Translations under genes and position numbers: made by a program | From: an uncultured Alphaproteobacteria bacterium | GTDB lineage: Bacteria; Pseudomonadota; Alphaproteobacteria; Micavibrionales; Micavibrionaceae | DNA: 6,929 nucleotides | Direction: 5' to 3' | Assembly (NCBI GenBank): GCA_937128575.1 | Contig: CAKZMN010000335.1 | Location: 1 to 6,929 of the forward strand | The notes under the pieces: model-generated | Seen by the model: only the letters and a program-made list of their open reading frames with translations | Database searches by the model: none | What the model was told of the DNA's origin: nothing | In this document: positions 1 through 5,319 of the stretch, piece after piece | How positions within the stretch are numbered: the stretch's first letter is position 1 | Layout of the letters: every line of letters starts with the position of its first letter

Positions 1-1
1 T

Positions 2-526
2 GCAGGCTCTGGAGACTTCAACAATGATGGCATTGATGATGTTATTATTGGGGCTCTGCTTGCAGAACAAGATGGCAATAGTAATCGAGGCGAAACCTAC
101 ATCATCTACGGCCCAATAAATGATTCTGGAGAAATTAAATCATATGCAGTAGAAACTGTTGAAAATAAAGATGGTGAACTTTATCATTCCATTAAGAGAA
201 GTTTCTCCGCCGTTGATGCACTATCATATTCGCAAATGGGAAGTGGTTTAAGATTTAGTGGAAATATTGTTGGAGAACTAAGAAATGAAATGTTCAATGA
301 TAACAATACACTGTATAATAATTTAGCATTATCACTTAATGCTGAAACTGGAGATTGGAAGTTTAGGGGGTATGGATATTTTACATCTGAGGAAAAAGAT
401 AATTTACAGCCACAGAATAGATATTCTGCTTCAGTGTCAAGCAGTTGGTTAAATCTTCGTGGTGGCGATAGTTATCCTCGATATAATAATTTGCTGCTTA
501 ATGGAAAAGCGCGAAAACAAATTTGA
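2..526 (+). CDS. FG-GAP repeat (integrin-alpha-like) surface protein, 3' end only
   Basis: The reading frame is open from base 2 to a TGA at 524-526, giving 174 visible residues; the N-terminus lies outside the window. The first residues form a textbook FG-GAP calcium loop, GDFNNDGIDDVIIGA (visible residues 4-18), with the D-x-N-x-D-G-x-x-D ligand pattern, followed by a strand ending YIIYG. FG-GAP repeats build beta-propellers in extracellular proteins. The remaining ~130 residues are Asn/Tyr/Ser-rich with alternating hydrophobic residues, consistent with beta strands and perhaps an outer-membrane barrel; the segment GDSYPRYNNLLLNGK looks like a barrel-type motif, but that is an impression only. 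The protein ends within nine residues of this motif, which looks premature. GC is ~37% and arginine is mostly AGA/AGG, unlike the next gene. It converges on the 557-1834 gene with 30 bp between and no clear terminator. Confidence 0.75.
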   Translation, partial: AGSGDFNNDGIDDVIIGALLAEQDGNSNRGETYIIYGPINDSGEIKSYAVETVENKDGELYHSIKRSFSAVDALSYSQMGSGLRFSGNIVGELRNEMFNDNNTLYNNLALSLNAETGDWKFRGYGYFTSEEKDNLQPQNRYSASVSSSWLNLRGGDSYPRYNNLLLNGKARKQI

Positions 527-556
527 AAAATTAATCACGGTGCTTCCTGCTCTTGC

Positions 557-1834
557 CTATGACAGAATAAATTCATGCCAGTGTGGCAGACTATATTCAT
601 ATGTATCCATCACCGTATTCCAAACGGCGACGTTGCTAAACCTGTTCTCATATGATCCACCATTACGCATGCCGCCAGGGCGCACCGCAATTTGTCCTTC
701 GATATTACGAAGTGTGGCCTCTGTTTCTTTGCCCTCATACCAATATTTCCATTCATCTTCTGAGAGTAGCGGGCGAGAGCGCTCCGGGTTGGAAATGTAA
801 TAACCCTGACGCGCAATGAATGCACCCGGCCAGCCAGATAACCACCAATTCATATATTTATAAGCCGCATCTTTTACGTGCCCTTCGGTTTTTGAAGATA
901 GACACATCACGCCGTGCCAAGCTCTATAGCCTTCTTTTGGCGCGGCATAAACAATAGGAACATCCTGCCCGTTTAACGACGAAACTGCGGGAGAGAACAT
1001 GCTGCCAATGACGGCGCGACCACTAGTGAAATAATCAACCGATTCAGGTACTGAGTTCCAAAGGCCGCTAAAATGCCCATTTTGCTTAAGCTCGATCATG
1101 ATGTTAAACAGCTGATCAACTTCTGCGCGGGTCATGTTGCCGATATCTTTAAACGTCATTAACCCCTTGGCCTGCGCCGCCAGCGCGGCATCAAACATGC
1201 CAATTGTTGGTGCATTAACCAAAGCAACTTTGCCTTTATATTGTTCATCAAACAACCAGGCCCAACTTTCAGTTTCATAAGGGATGCCGCGTTCGATTGA
1301 GTTGGTGTTATAGCCAAAAGAATCTGTGTTATGCACGTAAGGTAAGAAGCTGATTTGATCAGTTTTATTGGGCCCGATTGTACCATCTGATTGCACGTAT
1401 AATAATTTATGCGGGGCGTCGCCAGCACCAATCTTTGCGCCTGGTATGACTTCACCGGTTTTGGTCAGGTTATTAACTTCGCCCCAATATTTCAGACGAT
1501 CCGTATCGATAGGTTGAATGGCGTTGGCTCGCCACAACACATTCATGCTGTCCGACCATTGTTCATAAAGATCAAAAGAGGAGGGATCGCTTGTCGCTTT
1601 TTGCAATACTTCTGCACTACCACCAGGTTCAAAAATAAGATCAATATCTAAATCTTTTTGCGCCTGTATACGGAGCTCTTCTTGCAGGGTAACATGCGTA
1701 CCCAAAACGCGAAGCTTCGGACGGTTTTGCGCGTGAACAAATGGCGCTTTCACCGCCATGGTGGCGCCGACGGCAAAAATGGATGATTTTTTGATAAATT
1801 GTCTTCGGGTCAAAGACCGTATTTTTGAAAACAT
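557..1834 (-). CDS. Tat-exported extracellular solute-binding protein (PotD-like ABC transporter component)
   Basis: This 425-residue protein has a twin-arginine signal: TRRQFIK at residues 9-15, a hydrophobic stretch at 17-31 and an A-x-A-like cleavage site after VHA (residue 35). The mature part has the two-lobed layout of family 1 solute-binding proteins (COG0687/PotD style): an opening strand LRVLGTH, FEPGGSAEVL, an FDLYEQW segment, SFLPYVHNTDSFGYN, GKVALVNAP, and a C-terminal AWHGVMCLS / YMNWWLSG region. The length is typical. The family binds a small solute, polyamines in the classic case, in the periplasm and passes it to an ABC permease; the ligand here cannot be read from sequence. 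The start is the ATG at 1832-1834, with a weak AGG eight bases upstream. No permease or ATPase gene is adjacent. The receiver gene at 1916-2326 lies 81 bp upstream on the same strand, so co-transcription is possible. The family assignment is firm, the substrate is not. Confidence 0.9.
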   Translation of the reverse strand: MFSKIRSLTRRQFIKKSSIFAVGATMAVKAPFVHAQNRPKLRVLGTHVTLQEELRIQAQKDLDIDLIFEPGGSAEVLQKATSDPSSFDLYEQWSDSMNVLWRANAIQPIDTDRLKYWGEVNNLTKTGEVIPGAKIGAGDAPHKLLYVQSDGTIGPNKTDQISFLPYVHNTDSFGYNTNSIERGIPYETESWAWLFDEQYKGKVALVNAPTIGMFDAALAAQAKGLMTFKDIGNMTRAEVDQLFNIMIELKQNGHFSGLWNSVPESVDYFTSGRAVIGSMFSPAVSSLNGQDVPIVYAAPKEGYRAWHGVMCLSSKTEGHVKDAAYKYMNWWLSGWPGAFIARQGYYISNPERSRPLLSEDEWKYWYEGKETEATLRNIEGQIAVRPGGMRNGGSYENRFSNVAVWNTVMDTYEYSLPHWHEFILS

Positions 1835-1897
1835 ATGCCAAGCCTATAAATTTTTTAAAGAGTTTTTAGTCTAACGCGATAATTTCTATACCAAATG

Positions 1898-1913
1898 GCG
1901 CGTAATCACGCGC
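1898..1913 (-). terminator. GC-rich hairpin just after the receiver gene stop (possible weak terminator)
   Basis: GCGCGT and ACGCGC form a perfect 6-bp stem around a 4-base loop, starting 2 bases past the TAG of the receiver gene at 1916-2326. On the minus-strand transcript no U-run follows, so it is not a canonical intrinsic terminator. It could be a partial terminator or an mRNA 3'-end stabiliser between this gene and the solute-binding protein gene. Confidence 0.3.
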
Positions 1914-1915
1914 GA

Positions 1916-2326
1916 CTAACCTGAAAAATTTTGCTTAAGGATATTGAAAAAATCATTACCCATTAACTGTGACTTAGGCACCACATTATTCGCACCCAGC
2001 TTCAAACATTCTGAAACGGTTCCATCGGATACCATGCCGCTAACAACAATAATGGGAACATTTTTATCAATTTTACGAATATCTTCCACCGTGCGTGGGC
2101 CAAACCCATCAGGTAAGTTAAGGTCTAACAAAACCAGATCAAATTTATGCTTCGCATAAGCTTTATGAACGGCTTTTAAACTGCGCACGGGCATAACCAC
2201 ACAATCTGGCCAAAGGCTCTTAACCTTTTTACGCGCCAAAACCAAATCTGGAGCATCATCTTCGACAATTAATACGCTTTTAGGCGATGCCTGTGCATTG
2301 TCTTCAAAGCTGATATCGTCGCTCAT
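1916..2326 (-). CDS. Single-domain response regulator (CheY-like receiver only)
   Basis: The protein is 136 residues, essentially one receiver domain after a short polar N-terminus of ~16 residues. All phosphorylation-site residues are present: the acidic pocket E22-D23-D24 in VLIVEDD, the phospho-acceptor D68 in LLDLNLPDG, the switch residue S96 in VVSGM, and K118 in VPKSQ. No output domain follows, so it must act through protein partners or as a phosphate shuttle or sink. The residue after the conserved Lys is Ser rather than the usual Pro, which could alter the beta5-alpha5 output face. The start is the ATG at 2324-2326, preceded by AAGGA with 8-base spacing, a strong Shine-Dalgarno. It is divergent from the receiver gene at 2454 across 127 bp. 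The domain is certain; its kinase partner is inferred to be the nearby hybrid kinase only by proximity. Confidence 0.92.
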   Translation of the reverse strand: MSDDISFEDNAQASPKSVLIVEDDAPDLVLARKKVKSLWPDCVVMPVRSLKAVHKAYAKHKFDLVLLDLNLPDGFGPRTVEDIRKIDKNVPIIVVSGMVSDGTVSECLKLGANNVVPKSQLMGNDFFNILKQNFSG

Positions 2327-2341
2327 TGTAAAATTCCTTTT

Positions 2342-2371
2342 TGTTACATCAGGTTATCTTATAATGTAACA
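2342..2371. promoter_or_regulatory. Perfect 8-bp inverted repeat between divergent receiver genes (candidate operator)
   Basis: TGTTACAT (2342-2349) and ATGTAACA (2364-2371) are exact reverse complements separated by 14 bases, so the half-site centres are 22 bp apart, about two helical turns. That is the geometry expected for a dimeric DNA-binding protein. It lies only 16 bp upstream of the minus-strand receiver start, directly next to its Shine-Dalgarno, and overlaps the first TATAAT on the plus strand. In the minus-strand mRNA it could also fold as an 8-bp hairpin with a 14-base loop. The binding protein is unknown. Confidence 0.5.
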
Positions 2372-2381
2372 TAGATATAAT
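2360..2381 (+). promoter_or_regulatory. Two perfect TATAAT -10 hexamers, candidate promoter(s) for the receiver at 2454
   Basis: TATAAT occurs at 2360-2365 and again at 2376-2381, both on the plus strand, 73-94 bp upstream of the ATG at 2454. The second has only a weak -35 match (GTTATC at 2353-2358, 17-bp spacer), and the first has no convincing -35. The region is very AT-rich, so one or both may be chance. No equally good minus-strand promoter was seen. Confidence 0.35.
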
Positions 2382-2398
2382 TTTTCTTATTTCTTTAC

Positions 2399-2412
2399 TA
2401 CCATAGATGGTA
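2399..2412. promoter_or_regulatory. 14-bp palindrome TACCAT-AG-ATGGTA
   Basis: Perfect 6-bp arms surround a 2-base centre, 42 bp upstream of the plus-strand receiver ATG and downstream of both TATAAT hexamers. If transcription starts at either of those, the site lies in the 5' untranslated region, where it could act as a downstream operator. It is unrelated in sequence to the inverted repeat at 2342-2371. Confidence 0.3.
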
Positions 2413-2453
2413 CGGTTGTGTGCATCGTAATGCAAAGAAAGTTTAATTAATAA

Positions 2454-2864
2454 ATGAAAAAGATCTTACTGATAGACGATGAAATTGAAGTGCAAGCTTG
2501 GATTTCCGACTTTTTAAGAAATAACGGCATGCATGTAGAAGCGTACGCCAATGGCGCGCAGGCGGGCAAAAAGCTGCGCGAAGAAAAGTTCGATTTGATT
2601 ATCACGGATCTTAATATGCCCGAAGAAGATGGCGTAAGTGTGATTTTTAAAGTCAAAAATGTCTTAAGAGAGAACAGAAAAACACCAATCATCGTCATAA
2701 CAGGCACTGTGCCAGACGAAAGCACGCGTTTATTGATGAGTGATTTAAAGAAGTTGGAAATCGAAGTGCTGAACAAACCATTCACACCAGAAGAGTTGCT
2801 CGAAAGTGTTTGCGCCGCCTTTGGTATAAGCGCGTCAGAAGTTGGTGATCTTTTACCTGACTAG
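2454..2864 (+). CDS. Single-domain response regulator (CheY-like receiver only), divergent
   Basis: This 136-residue protein is a complete receiver domain with a short acidic tail. Key residues are the acidic pair D8-D9 in LLIDDE, phospho-acceptor D52 in ITDLNMPEEDG, switch residue T83 in VITGT and K108 in LNKPF. The insert after the switch Thr (VPDESTRLLMSDLKKLEIEV) gives the usual alpha4-beta5 region. There is no DNA-binding or enzymatic output domain. The ATG at 2454 is the start because the receiver begins immediately (MKKILLIDDE), although the upstream AAAGAAAG is a poor and distant Shine-Dalgarno. It is divergent from the 1916-2326 receiver, and its TAG (2862-2864) overlaps the stop of the convergent receiver at 2861-3247 by 4 bp. 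It is the only plus-strand gene of the signalling cluster, so it is expressed separately from the kinase. The assignment is certain; the function beyond phospho-acceptance is unknown. Confidence 0.92.
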   Translation: MKKILLIDDEIEVQAWISDFLRNNGMHVEAYANGAQAGKKLREEKFDLIITDLNMPEEDGVSVIFKVKNVLRENRKTPIIVITGTVPDESTRLLMSDLKKLEIEVLNKPFTPEELLESVCAAFGISASEVGDLLPD

Positions 2865-3247
2865 GGGGAGGGCTTTGATAGAACCTCTTCAACAAGCGTT
2901 TGAAGATCGTTCATTTCAAAGGGTTTTGCCAAAACGCCGTCTGCCCCTAATTTTTTTGCTGTATTCAGAACATCCACGCGTCCAAAACGCCCGCCGCCTG
3001 ACATCGCAATAATTTTAATCTCTTCCATCTGTCTGCGGATATCAACGATCGTGCTGATTCCTTCTTTTTCTGGCATTAAAATATCAGTAATCATAAGAGC
3101 CGGTTTTTTATTCCCAATCATTGCTATGGCGACATTACCGTTTTTGGCCTGCGTTACTAAATACCCTAAAGACGATAAAAATTCGCAAATTGCTGAACGT
3201 AAATCGTGGTCATCCTCAACAACTAATATATGCGCGCGCTCTTCCAT
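2861..3247 (-). CDS. Single-domain response regulator, second gene of the kinase operon
   Basis: This 128-residue receiver has acidic residues E11-D12-D13 in LVVEDD, phospho-acceptor D55 in ITDILMPEKEG, switch residue S83 in AMSGGG and K108 in LAKPF. The beta4-alpha4 loop SGGGRFGRVD followed by AKKLGAD is of a type I associate with stand-alone receivers in alphaproteobacteria (recalled, not searched). It lies 13 bp downstream of the hybrid kinase stop on the same strand, so the two form an operon and this is the most likely cognate phospho-acceptor. The start is the ATG at 3245-3247, with an AGG six bases upstream. There is no output domain. Its stop codon shares CTAG with the stop of the opposing receiver gene, leaving no room for a terminator between the convergent genes. 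Confidence 0.92.
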   Translation of the reverse strand: MEERAHILVVEDDHDLRSAICEFLSSLGYLVTQAKNGNVAIAMIGNKKPALMITDILMPEKEGISTIVDIRRQMEEIKIIAMSGGGRFGRVDVLNTAKKLGADGVLAKPFEMNDLQTLVEEVLSKPSP

Positions 3248-3260
3248 ATGTGCCTGCCAA

Positions 3261-4856
3261 TTATTTCAGCGCGTCTTTGATCTTTGAGATCAAAGCTTGC
3301 GGTTGATAAGGTTTTGCCAAAACGGGATAATCGCTCAACAGCTCCATGTCAGGCACGGCCTCTGCGGCGTGCCCGCTGGTGAATAACAGCTTTATAGTTG
3401 GCTTAATGACCTGCATGCGCGCCGCCGCTTGCACTCCGTTCATTTCACCAGGCATGGCGATGTCGGTGAAAACCAAGTCGATATCGTCGCCGCATTGAGC
3501 GATAATATCTAAGGCTTCTTGCCCATCTTCAGCTTCAACCACATTATACCCGGCCTCAACCAACAACATCTTGGTTAAAAGACGAATTTCTGCCTCGTCT
3601 TCAACGACGAGAATGGTGTGTGATATATCAGATTTTGATGCTGGCTTGTCATTAGATTCTTGGTCTTCAGAACCTTCAATAGTTTGTTCGGCAGACGAAG
3701 CAGGGAAATATAAATGGAAGGTCGTGCCCTGATTTTTTTGACTCTCCACTTCAATCGCGCCGTTGGAATCTGTGACAAAGCCGTAAACCATGCTGAGGCC
3801 GAGGCCGGTTCCTTTCCCAACATCCTTGGTCGTGAAAAAGGGGTCAAATACTCGGCTTATCACCTCATCATCGATGCCGTCTCCCGTATCTGTAATAGAT
3901 AGCTTCACATATGAGCCTGCTGAAATTTTAAGAACCGTCGCCAGCTTATCATTGATGTTGGTGTTACACGTCTTCAAGGTCAATTTTCCGCCATCAAGCA
4001 TCACATCACGGGCGTTGGCGGCTATATTAATAATCGCATTTTCAAGCTGGCTGGGGTCAACATCAATATGTTCAAGATCATCCCCCAGATCAGTATTCAA
4101 ATTGACGAAATCCCCAAGTGTGCGCTCTAACAAATCTTTGAAATCATTTATTAAATCGTTGATATCAAGCGTAACTGGCTCTAGGCTTTTTTGTCTGGCA
4201 AACACCATGAGGCGCTTAACTAAATCCGCGCCGCGCCGGGTTGTTTTTTGAATAACTTTGGTTTTTTCAATGCACAATTCTGCATCAACTTCTTCTTTTT
4301 GTAGTAAGGAAATCAGCAGGGCGGCATTACCAAAAGTGATCGTCAGCAAGTTATTAAAATCATGCGCAATACCGCTTGTTAACTTCCCGATGGCATCCAT
4401 TTTTTGAGAAAGCTCAATGAAGGCTTTTGCTTCATTGTGGCTGGTTTTGAGATCGAATGACTCCCGCGCTTTCGTAATCGCAATATAGAGCGCGTCGCTC
4501 GATATATTTTCTTTGATGATATAATCTTGCGCCCCCAAACGAATGGCCTCAATGGCGATCACTTCGCTGCCCTTGCCGGTTAACATTACTGTGGGGCATG
4601 GGCCAAGCTCTGTCTCTTCGTTATATATTTCTTTGAGTATATGTATGCCGTCCATATCCGACATCATATAGTCAATAAATACGCAGTCCCAATCCGTGTG
4701 CCTGCTCAGTAATTCTAAGGCTTCTGCGCCGCTTGAGGCTTCAACAATATTAAGATCTGTACTGCGTGCAAGTAAATTGCGCTTAATAATGGCACGATCC
4801 GCAGGATCATCATCAATAACCAGTATTTTAAGAGGTGACGGCGCAGATTGTGAAAT
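3261..4856 (-). CDS. Hybrid sensor histidine kinase, REC-HisKA-HATPase-REC, probable ATT start
   Basis: Read from an ATT at 4854-4856 the protein is 531 residues. Residues ~9-125 are a receiver: D15-D16-D17 in LVIDDD, phospho-acceptor D62 in FIDYMM, T93 in MLTGKG, K115 in IIKEN. Residues ~150-220 are HisKA with the H-box GIAHDFNNLL (H165). The ATPase has the N-box (N277, N281 in NIAANARD), G1 DTGDG (323-327), F-box FDPFFTTK (337-344) and G2 GKGTGLGLS (347-355). Residues ~414-531 are a second receiver: E419-D420, D465 in FTDIAMPG, T493, K515. There is no transmembrane or PAS segment, so it is cytosolic and probably receives its signal as phosphoryl transfer or protein contact at the N-terminal receiver. 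The boxes resemble CckA-class kinases. No ATG/GTG/TTG lies between the upstream in-frame TGA and receiver strand 1; the first ATG (4667) falls after D62. GAAGGA (4865-4870) stands 8 bases before the ATT. The domains are certain; the start is likely but unproven. Confidence 0.88.
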   Translation of the reverse strand: MSQSAPSPLKILVIDDDPADRAIIKRNLLARSTDLNIVEASSGAEALELLSRHTDWDCVFIDYMMSDMDGIHILKEIYNEETELGPCPTVMLTGKGSEVIAIEAIRLGAQDYIIKENISSDALYIAITKARESFDLKTSHNEAKAFIELSQKMDAIGKLTSGIAHDFNNLLTITFGNAALLISLLQKEEVDAELCIEKTKVIQKTTRRGADLVKRLMVFARQKSLEPVTLDINDLINDFKDLLERTLGDFVNLNTDLGDDLEHIDVDPSQLENAIINIAANARDVMLDGGKLTLKTCNTNINDKLATVLKISAGSYVKLSITDTGDGIDDEVISRVFDPFFTTKDVGKGTGLGLSMVYGFVTDSNGAIEVESQKNQGTTFHLYFPASSAEQTIEGSEDQESNDKPASKSDISHTILVVEDEAEIRLLTKMLLVEAGYNVVEAEDGQEALDIIAQCGDDIDLVFTDIAMPGEMNGVQAAARMQVIKPTIKLLFTSGHAAEAVPDMELLSDYPVLAKPYQPQALISKIKDALK

Positions 4857-4864
4857 TGTGTAAA

Positions 4865-4870
4865 TCCTTC
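4865..4870 (-). promoter_or_regulatory. Ribosome binding site GAAGGA that decides the kinase start
   Basis: On the minus strand GAAGGA is followed after 8 bases by ATT (4854-4856), in frame with the N-terminal receiver. No ATG, GTG or TTG occurs in any frame within a usable distance, which makes the ATT the best-placed initiator. Confidence 0.55.
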
Positions 4871-4882
4871 GAATGCGGTTGT

Positions 4883-4960
4883 TTAAACAGACAATGATTC
4901 AATCATACGGTTTATTGAAACGAAAGTAACATCTTTTTCTTTCATCCTTATGCTTGCCAT
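4883..4960 (-). CDS. Possible 25-codon leader ORF upstream of the kinase (weak)
   Basis: On the minus strand an ATG at 4958-4960 opens 25 codons ending in TAA (4883-4885), 26 bp before the proposed ATT start and in a different frame. A second in-frame ATG (sixth codon) is preceded by AAGG, but at too close a spacing. The peptide is Lys/Ser/Ile-rich with no recognisable motif. It might be a regulatory leader peptide or chance; the only argument for it is its position in front of a gene with an abnormal start. Confidence 0.15.
   Translation of the reverse strand: MASIRMKEKDVTFVSINRMIESLSV
4894..4907 (-). promoter_or_regulatory. Candidate kinase promoter -10 overlapped by a palindrome
   Basis: On the minus strand TATGAT (4902-4907) matches the -10 consensus at 5 of 6 positions, about 46 bp before the proposed ATT start; no good -35 is seen. 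It overlaps the 13-bp palindrome ATGATT-C-AATCAT (4894-4906). A further 10-bp palindrome, TGTTTAAACA, lies at 4880-4889. A repressor or autoregulatory site is possible. AT-rich sequence makes chance palindromes common. Confidence 0.3.
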
Positions 4961-4983
4961 TTTCGGGAATATTCAGTAAGAAT
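4954..4983 (+). promoter_or_regulatory. Candidate promoter of tRNA-Trp
   Basis: TTGCCA (4954-4959, 4 of 6 to the -35 consensus) is followed after 18 bp by AAGAAT (4978-4983, 4 of 6 to the -10). The predicted start near 4990 would give a leader of about 16 bases before the mature tRNA, a reasonable layout. A perfect inverted repeat, AAATATT-GG-AATATTT (4988-5003), occupies that leader. Confidence 0.35.
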
Positions 4984-5005
4984 GACGAAATATTGGAATA
5001 TTTAT

Positions 5006-5081
5006 AGGGGTATAGCTCAGTTGGTAGAGCGACGGTCTCCAAAACCGTAGGTCCCGGGTTCAAGTCCTGGTGCCCCTGCCA
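5006..5081 (+). tRNA. tRNA-Trp (anticodon CCA), CCA end encoded
   Basis: A complete cloverleaf can be drawn. The acceptor is AGGGGTA (5006-5012) with TGCCCCT (5071-5077), including one T-G wobble. The D-arm is GCTC/GAGC around AGTTGGTA. The anticodon stem ACGGT/ACCGT holds the loop CTCCAAA, with CCA at 5039-5041, which decodes UGG. The variable loop is AGGTC, and the T-stem CCGGG/CCTGG encloses TTCAAGT. The discriminator base is G (5078), as bacterial tryptophanyl-tRNA synthetases expect, and the terminal CCA (5079-5081) is encoded. In many proteobacteria this gene sits just upstream of secE-nusG; that is not the case here. All stems pair, so the gene should be functional. Confidence 0.97.
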
Positions 5082-5319
5082 TTCAGTCTGCCAATCCATC
5101 CGTTACAACGAATACTGCCGCTGAAGCCCAGCGTGTACCCCGTCAGCGTTAGTGCCTGATTGTTAAGGTGATGATTTTGAGTGATTTCTATTGCTTTATC
5201 AGAGAAAAGTTAGCGTTTGTCTGACACCACCATATTTGTTTCTCGTTGACTCCTTTGTAGAAAAACTTCTTAATATCCTTGTTTATTATAAGGTTTTTGT
5301 TTTTTGAAAGGGGTTTTCC
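5082..5319. other. Intergenic region after tRNA-Trp: possible coding remnant, no clear terminator
   Basis: The first ~70 bases are GC-richer than the rest and read as open codons in one frame from 5081 to a TAG at 5150-5152 (NPSVTTNTAAEAQRVPRQR) without a start codon, perhaps a gene remnant. This part has competing short stems: CGCTG (5119-5123) can pair with CAGCG (5129-5133), and CGCTGA (5119-5124) with TCAGCG (5143-5148). No U-run follows either, so neither is a good terminator. The remainder (5153-5319) is AT-rich and holds only the candidate promoter and the ribosome site of the next gene. Confidence 0.35.
5246..5274 (+). promoter_or_regulatory. Candidate promoter for the exported Cys-repeat protein
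   Basis: TTGACT (5246-5251, 5 of 6 to the -35 consensus) is followed after exactly 17 bp by CTTAAT (5269-5274, 4 of 6 to the -10). Transcription would start near 5281, about 40 bases ahead of the GTG at 5320. Confidence 0.4.

Noticed and set aside
459..800. 113-codon plus-strand ORF bridging the FG-GAP end and the binding-protein gene
   Set aside because: Most of it is antisense to the solute-binding protein C-terminus, and its start lies out of frame within the FG-GAP gene. It was considered as a frameshifted continuation, but its sequence has no barrel or FG-GAP character.
3790..4251. 153-codon plus-strand ORF within the kinase
   Set aside because: Antisense to the HisKA/HATPase region, which has every catalytic box intact on the minus strand.
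3261..4667. Kinase starting at the ATG at 4667
   Set aside because: It would begin two residues after the phospho-acceptor Asp of the N-terminal receiver and lose strands 1-3 of a domain whose upstream codons are clearly conserved.
4899..5099. 66-codon minus-strand ORF with GHQDLNPGP...LPTELYPY
   Set aside because: This is the well-known spurious ORF produced by reading the antisense strand of a tRNA gene; it covers tRNA-Trp completely.
5119..5148. Hairpin after tRNA-Trp as an intrinsic terminator
   Set aside because: The stems are only 5-6 bp, compete with each other and are not followed by a T-run.
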